64,000 bases of DNA from NCBI RefSeq assembly GCF_003704105.1, contig NZ_QUOQ01000002.1:496001-560000 (forward strand), given 5' to 3'. The stretch comes from Brevundimonas lutea. GTDB taxonomy: Bacteria > Pseudomonadota > Alphaproteobacteria > Caulobacterales > Caulobacteraceae. Below are positions 62,381 through 64,000 of the stretch, piece after piece. The translations under genes were made by a program, and so were the position numbers. Position 1 is the stretch's first letter, and every line of letters begins with the position of its first letter. The notes below the pieces were generated by a model, which saw nothing but the letters and a program-made list of their open reading frames with translations, was not told the DNA's origin and did not search any database.

Positions 62381-63259
62381 GTGAAAACGATCACCGATCG
62401 CCGGGCCATTCTGGCGGCGTTGGGCGCCACCGCTGCGGTGTCAGCTTGCGGTCGAGGAGCAGTGGACGGCCCCGCGTCTGACGTGGGCCTCGACCTGTCA
62501 GCCCTGGAAGCCCGTCACGCCGGCGGCCGCATCGGCTTCCGCCTCCAGGGACCCAGCGGCGACGTCGGCTGGCGCGCCGAGGAGCGGTTCCTCTACTGCT
62601 CGACCTTCAAGCTGTTCCTGGCGGCCGCCACTCTGAACCGCGTGGATCGGGGCGAAGAGCGACTGGATCGCGCCGTGCCGATCACCGCCGAGGACATCAC
62701 CCCGCACGCCCCGGCGACCGAGCCGGCCGTGGGCTCTACCCTGACCATCGAAACGCTGTGTCAGGCTGCGGTCGAAGTCAGCGATAACCCCGCCGCCAAC
62801 ATCCTGATCCGCGAGCTAAGTGGGCTGGACGCCTGGCGCGGCTGGTACCGCTCGATTGGCGACGAGACAACGCGTGTCGATCGCCTCGAAACCGAGCTCA
62901 ACACCCCCGACGGGGACAAGGACACCACCACCCCGGCCCAAGTGGTGCGCAATCTGCAGCGGCTGTTCGTCGGCGGCGGGGTGGGGGCGCATCGTGATTT
63001 GCTGACCCAGTGGCTGACCGACACGCCTACCGGCGCGGGCCGGATCAAGGCGGGCGTCCCCGCCGGCTGGACCGTGGCGCACAAGACCGGGACCGGAGAG
63101 GGCCCGACGGGCGATATCGGCCTGATCTGGAACGCCGACGGCGGGCTGATGCTGGTCGCCGCCTATTATGACGCGCCCGAGGCGACCACGCCGGAACAGC
63201 GCGACGCCGTCATCGCCGACGCGATGCGCGCGGGACTGGGGGCGCTGGGACATGGCTGA
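62381..63259 (+). CDS. bla: Class A beta-lactamase
   Basis: 292 residues (GTG at 62381; an in-frame GTG at 62372 would add three). Export signal with an RR pair ([18 protein letters not shown], also a possible lipobox). Class A set complete: STFK (Ser74, Lys77), SDN (134-136), ExxLN (Glu170 in ETELN) and KTG (235-237). No Cys at the carbapenemase disulfide position 238. Its stop overlaps the flhA ATG by eight bases, so it is embedded in the flagellar operon. The spectrum cannot be told from sequence. Confidence 0.93.
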   Translation: MKTITDRRAILAALGATAAVSACGRGAVDGPASDVGLDLSALEARHAGGRIGFRLQGPSGDVGWRAEERFLYCSTFKLFLAAATLNRVDRGEERLDRAVPITAEDITPHAPATEPAVGSTLTIETLCQAAVEVSDNPAANILIRELSGLDAWRGWYRSIGDETTRVDRLETELNTPDGDKDTTTPAQVVRNLQRLFVGGGVGAHRDLLTQWLTDTPTGAGRIKAGVPAGWTVAHKTGTGEGPTGDIGLIWNADGGLMLVAAYYDAPEATTPEQRDAVIADAMRAGLGALGHG

Positions 63260-64000
63260 CGCCCCGATCATGATGAAGGACGGCATGGCCCGCCCGACTG
63301 GCAAGGACATGCTGGGCTGGGTGGTGCGCGGCGAAGTGCTGATGGCCGTCGGCGTGATCGGCGTGATCATGCTGCTGATCGTGCCGATCCCCAGCATCCT
63401 GCTGGACATGCTGCTGGCCATCTCGATCGTGGCCAGCGTGCTGATCCTGATGACGGCGCTGATGATGAAGCGGCCGCTGGATTTCGCCATCTTTCCGACG
63501 GTGCTGCTGGTCGCGACACTCTACCGCCTGGGCCTGAACCTGGCGACGACGAGGCTGATCCTGACCCATGGCCACGAAGGCCACGACTCGGCCGGGCAGG
63601 TGATCCAGGCCTTCGGCGCCCTGATGATGGGCGGCAATTTCATCATCGGGATCATCATCTTCGTGATCCTGCTGGTGGTGAACTTCGTGGTCATCACCAA
63701 GGGCTCGACCCGTATCGCCGAGGTCTCGGCCCGCTTCACCCTGGATTCGATGCCCGGCAAGCAGATGGCCATCGACGCCGACCTGTCCTCGGGCCTGATC
63801 GACGAAGAGACCGCCAAGCTGCGCCGCAAGGAGCTTGAGCAGGAATCGACCTTCTTCGGGGCCATGGACGGCGCCTCCAAGTTCGTGCGTGGCGACGCCG
63901 TGGCCGGCTTGGTCATCACCTTCGTCAACGCCATCGGCGGCATCCTGATCGGGGTGGCGTCGCACGGCATGCCGGTCGGCGAGGCGTCCAACACCTACAT
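63252..64000 (+). CDS. flhA: Flagellar biosynthesis protein FlhA, N-terminal portion (runs past window)
   Basis: The window shows 249 codons from the ATG at 63252; the frame is open at the end. FlhA is the export-gate protein of the flagellar type III system. Visible: the membrane helices, the conserved FHIPEP-like cytoplasmic loop region ([20 protein letters not shown], with [20 protein letters not shown] and [19 protein letters not shown]), matching FlhA strongly. It overlaps the bla stop; the operon would continue with flhF in Caulobacter order. Confidence 0.96.
   Translation, partial: MADAPIMMKDGMARPTGKDMLGWVVRGEVLMAVGVIGVIMLLIVPIPSILLDMLLAISIVASVLILMTALMMKRPLDFAIFPTVLLVATLYRLGLNLATTRLILTHGHEGHDSAGQVIQAFGALMMGGNFIIGIIIFVILLVVNFVVITKGSTRIAEVSARFTLDSMPGKQMAIDADLSSGLIDEETAKLRRKELEQESTFFGAMDGASKFVRGDAVAGLVITFVNAIGGILIGVASHGMPVGEASNTY

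Overview
The window is one continuous stretch of high-GC alphaproteobacterial chromosome. It most resembles Brevundimonas or a close relative in the Caulobacteraceae. The evidence is an astaxanthin-type carotenoid cluster, a Caulobacter-order flagellar operon (fliF-fliG-fliH/flbE-fliN-flbD-[bla]-flhA), a Caulobacter-type flagellin, a TrcR (DUF1013) gene, a CtrA-type promoter box, and a tRNA-His that does not encode the extra 5' G. I see no phage, transposon, plasmid or CRISPR array.

Layout. Bases 1-2115 hold the end of era and a membrane-anchored serine hydrolase. Bases 2112-12779 are the carotenoid island: a secreted beta-helix protein coupled to a fatty-acid-hydroxylase-family enzyme (candidate CrtG), then crtZ, a type 2 idi, an ABC exporter pair, crtB-crtI-crtY on the minus strand, and crtW divergent from crtY. 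There is no crtE. A Tat-exported GH2 enzyme and a FATP-like acyl-CoA synthetase follow. Bases 17485-29589 hold a stress-type membrane protein, a lipocalin-sorbosone dehydrogenase lipoprotein pair, DUF1206, an SDF symporter, a PpiD-like foldase with trpE, tpiA, an M61 peptidase and a flagellin with a textbook sigma-54 promoter.

Bases 29752-34428 hold tRNA-His, an M48 lipoprotein, exbB-exbD-tonB and tRNA-Phe. Bases 34258-38916 are a housekeeping block (yacG, rng, maf, infA, UPF0262, DUF2948, murA). Bases 38980-45844 hold tRNA-Thr, purQ, an MFS exporter, a SPOR-type DD-carboxypeptidase, a phasin, a pirin, a sirtuin and trcR. Two secreted beta/gamma-crystallin proteins follow (46075-47845). A glutathione-dependent formaldehyde detoxification set (frmA ... 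fghA) occupies 48238-51997. Small regulatory and membrane genes lead to a persulfide-response locus (TauE, rhodanese, BigR-like ArsR, persulfide dioxygenase-like MBL; 54294-56892). The flagellar operon fills 57050-64000 and is interrupted by a class A beta-lactamase gene.

How it fits together. Idi, CrtB, CrtI, CrtY, CrtW, CrtZ and possibly CrtG would make hydroxylated keto-carotenoids from GGPP made elsewhere. FlbD, encoded in the CtrA-box-fronted fliF operon, is the expected activator of the sigma-54 flagellin promoter at 28670. The BigR-like repressor probably reads reactive sulfur through two cysteines and controls the divergent dioxygenase through the palindrome between them. Two genes share a GGAAC-N16-GGTT promoter-like motif that suggests general stress control. 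Nothing here is clearly a wholly new system. The best leads are the in-cluster ABC exporter, the crystallin pair, the flagellar-embedded beta-lactamase and the regulatory region at 52.3 kb.
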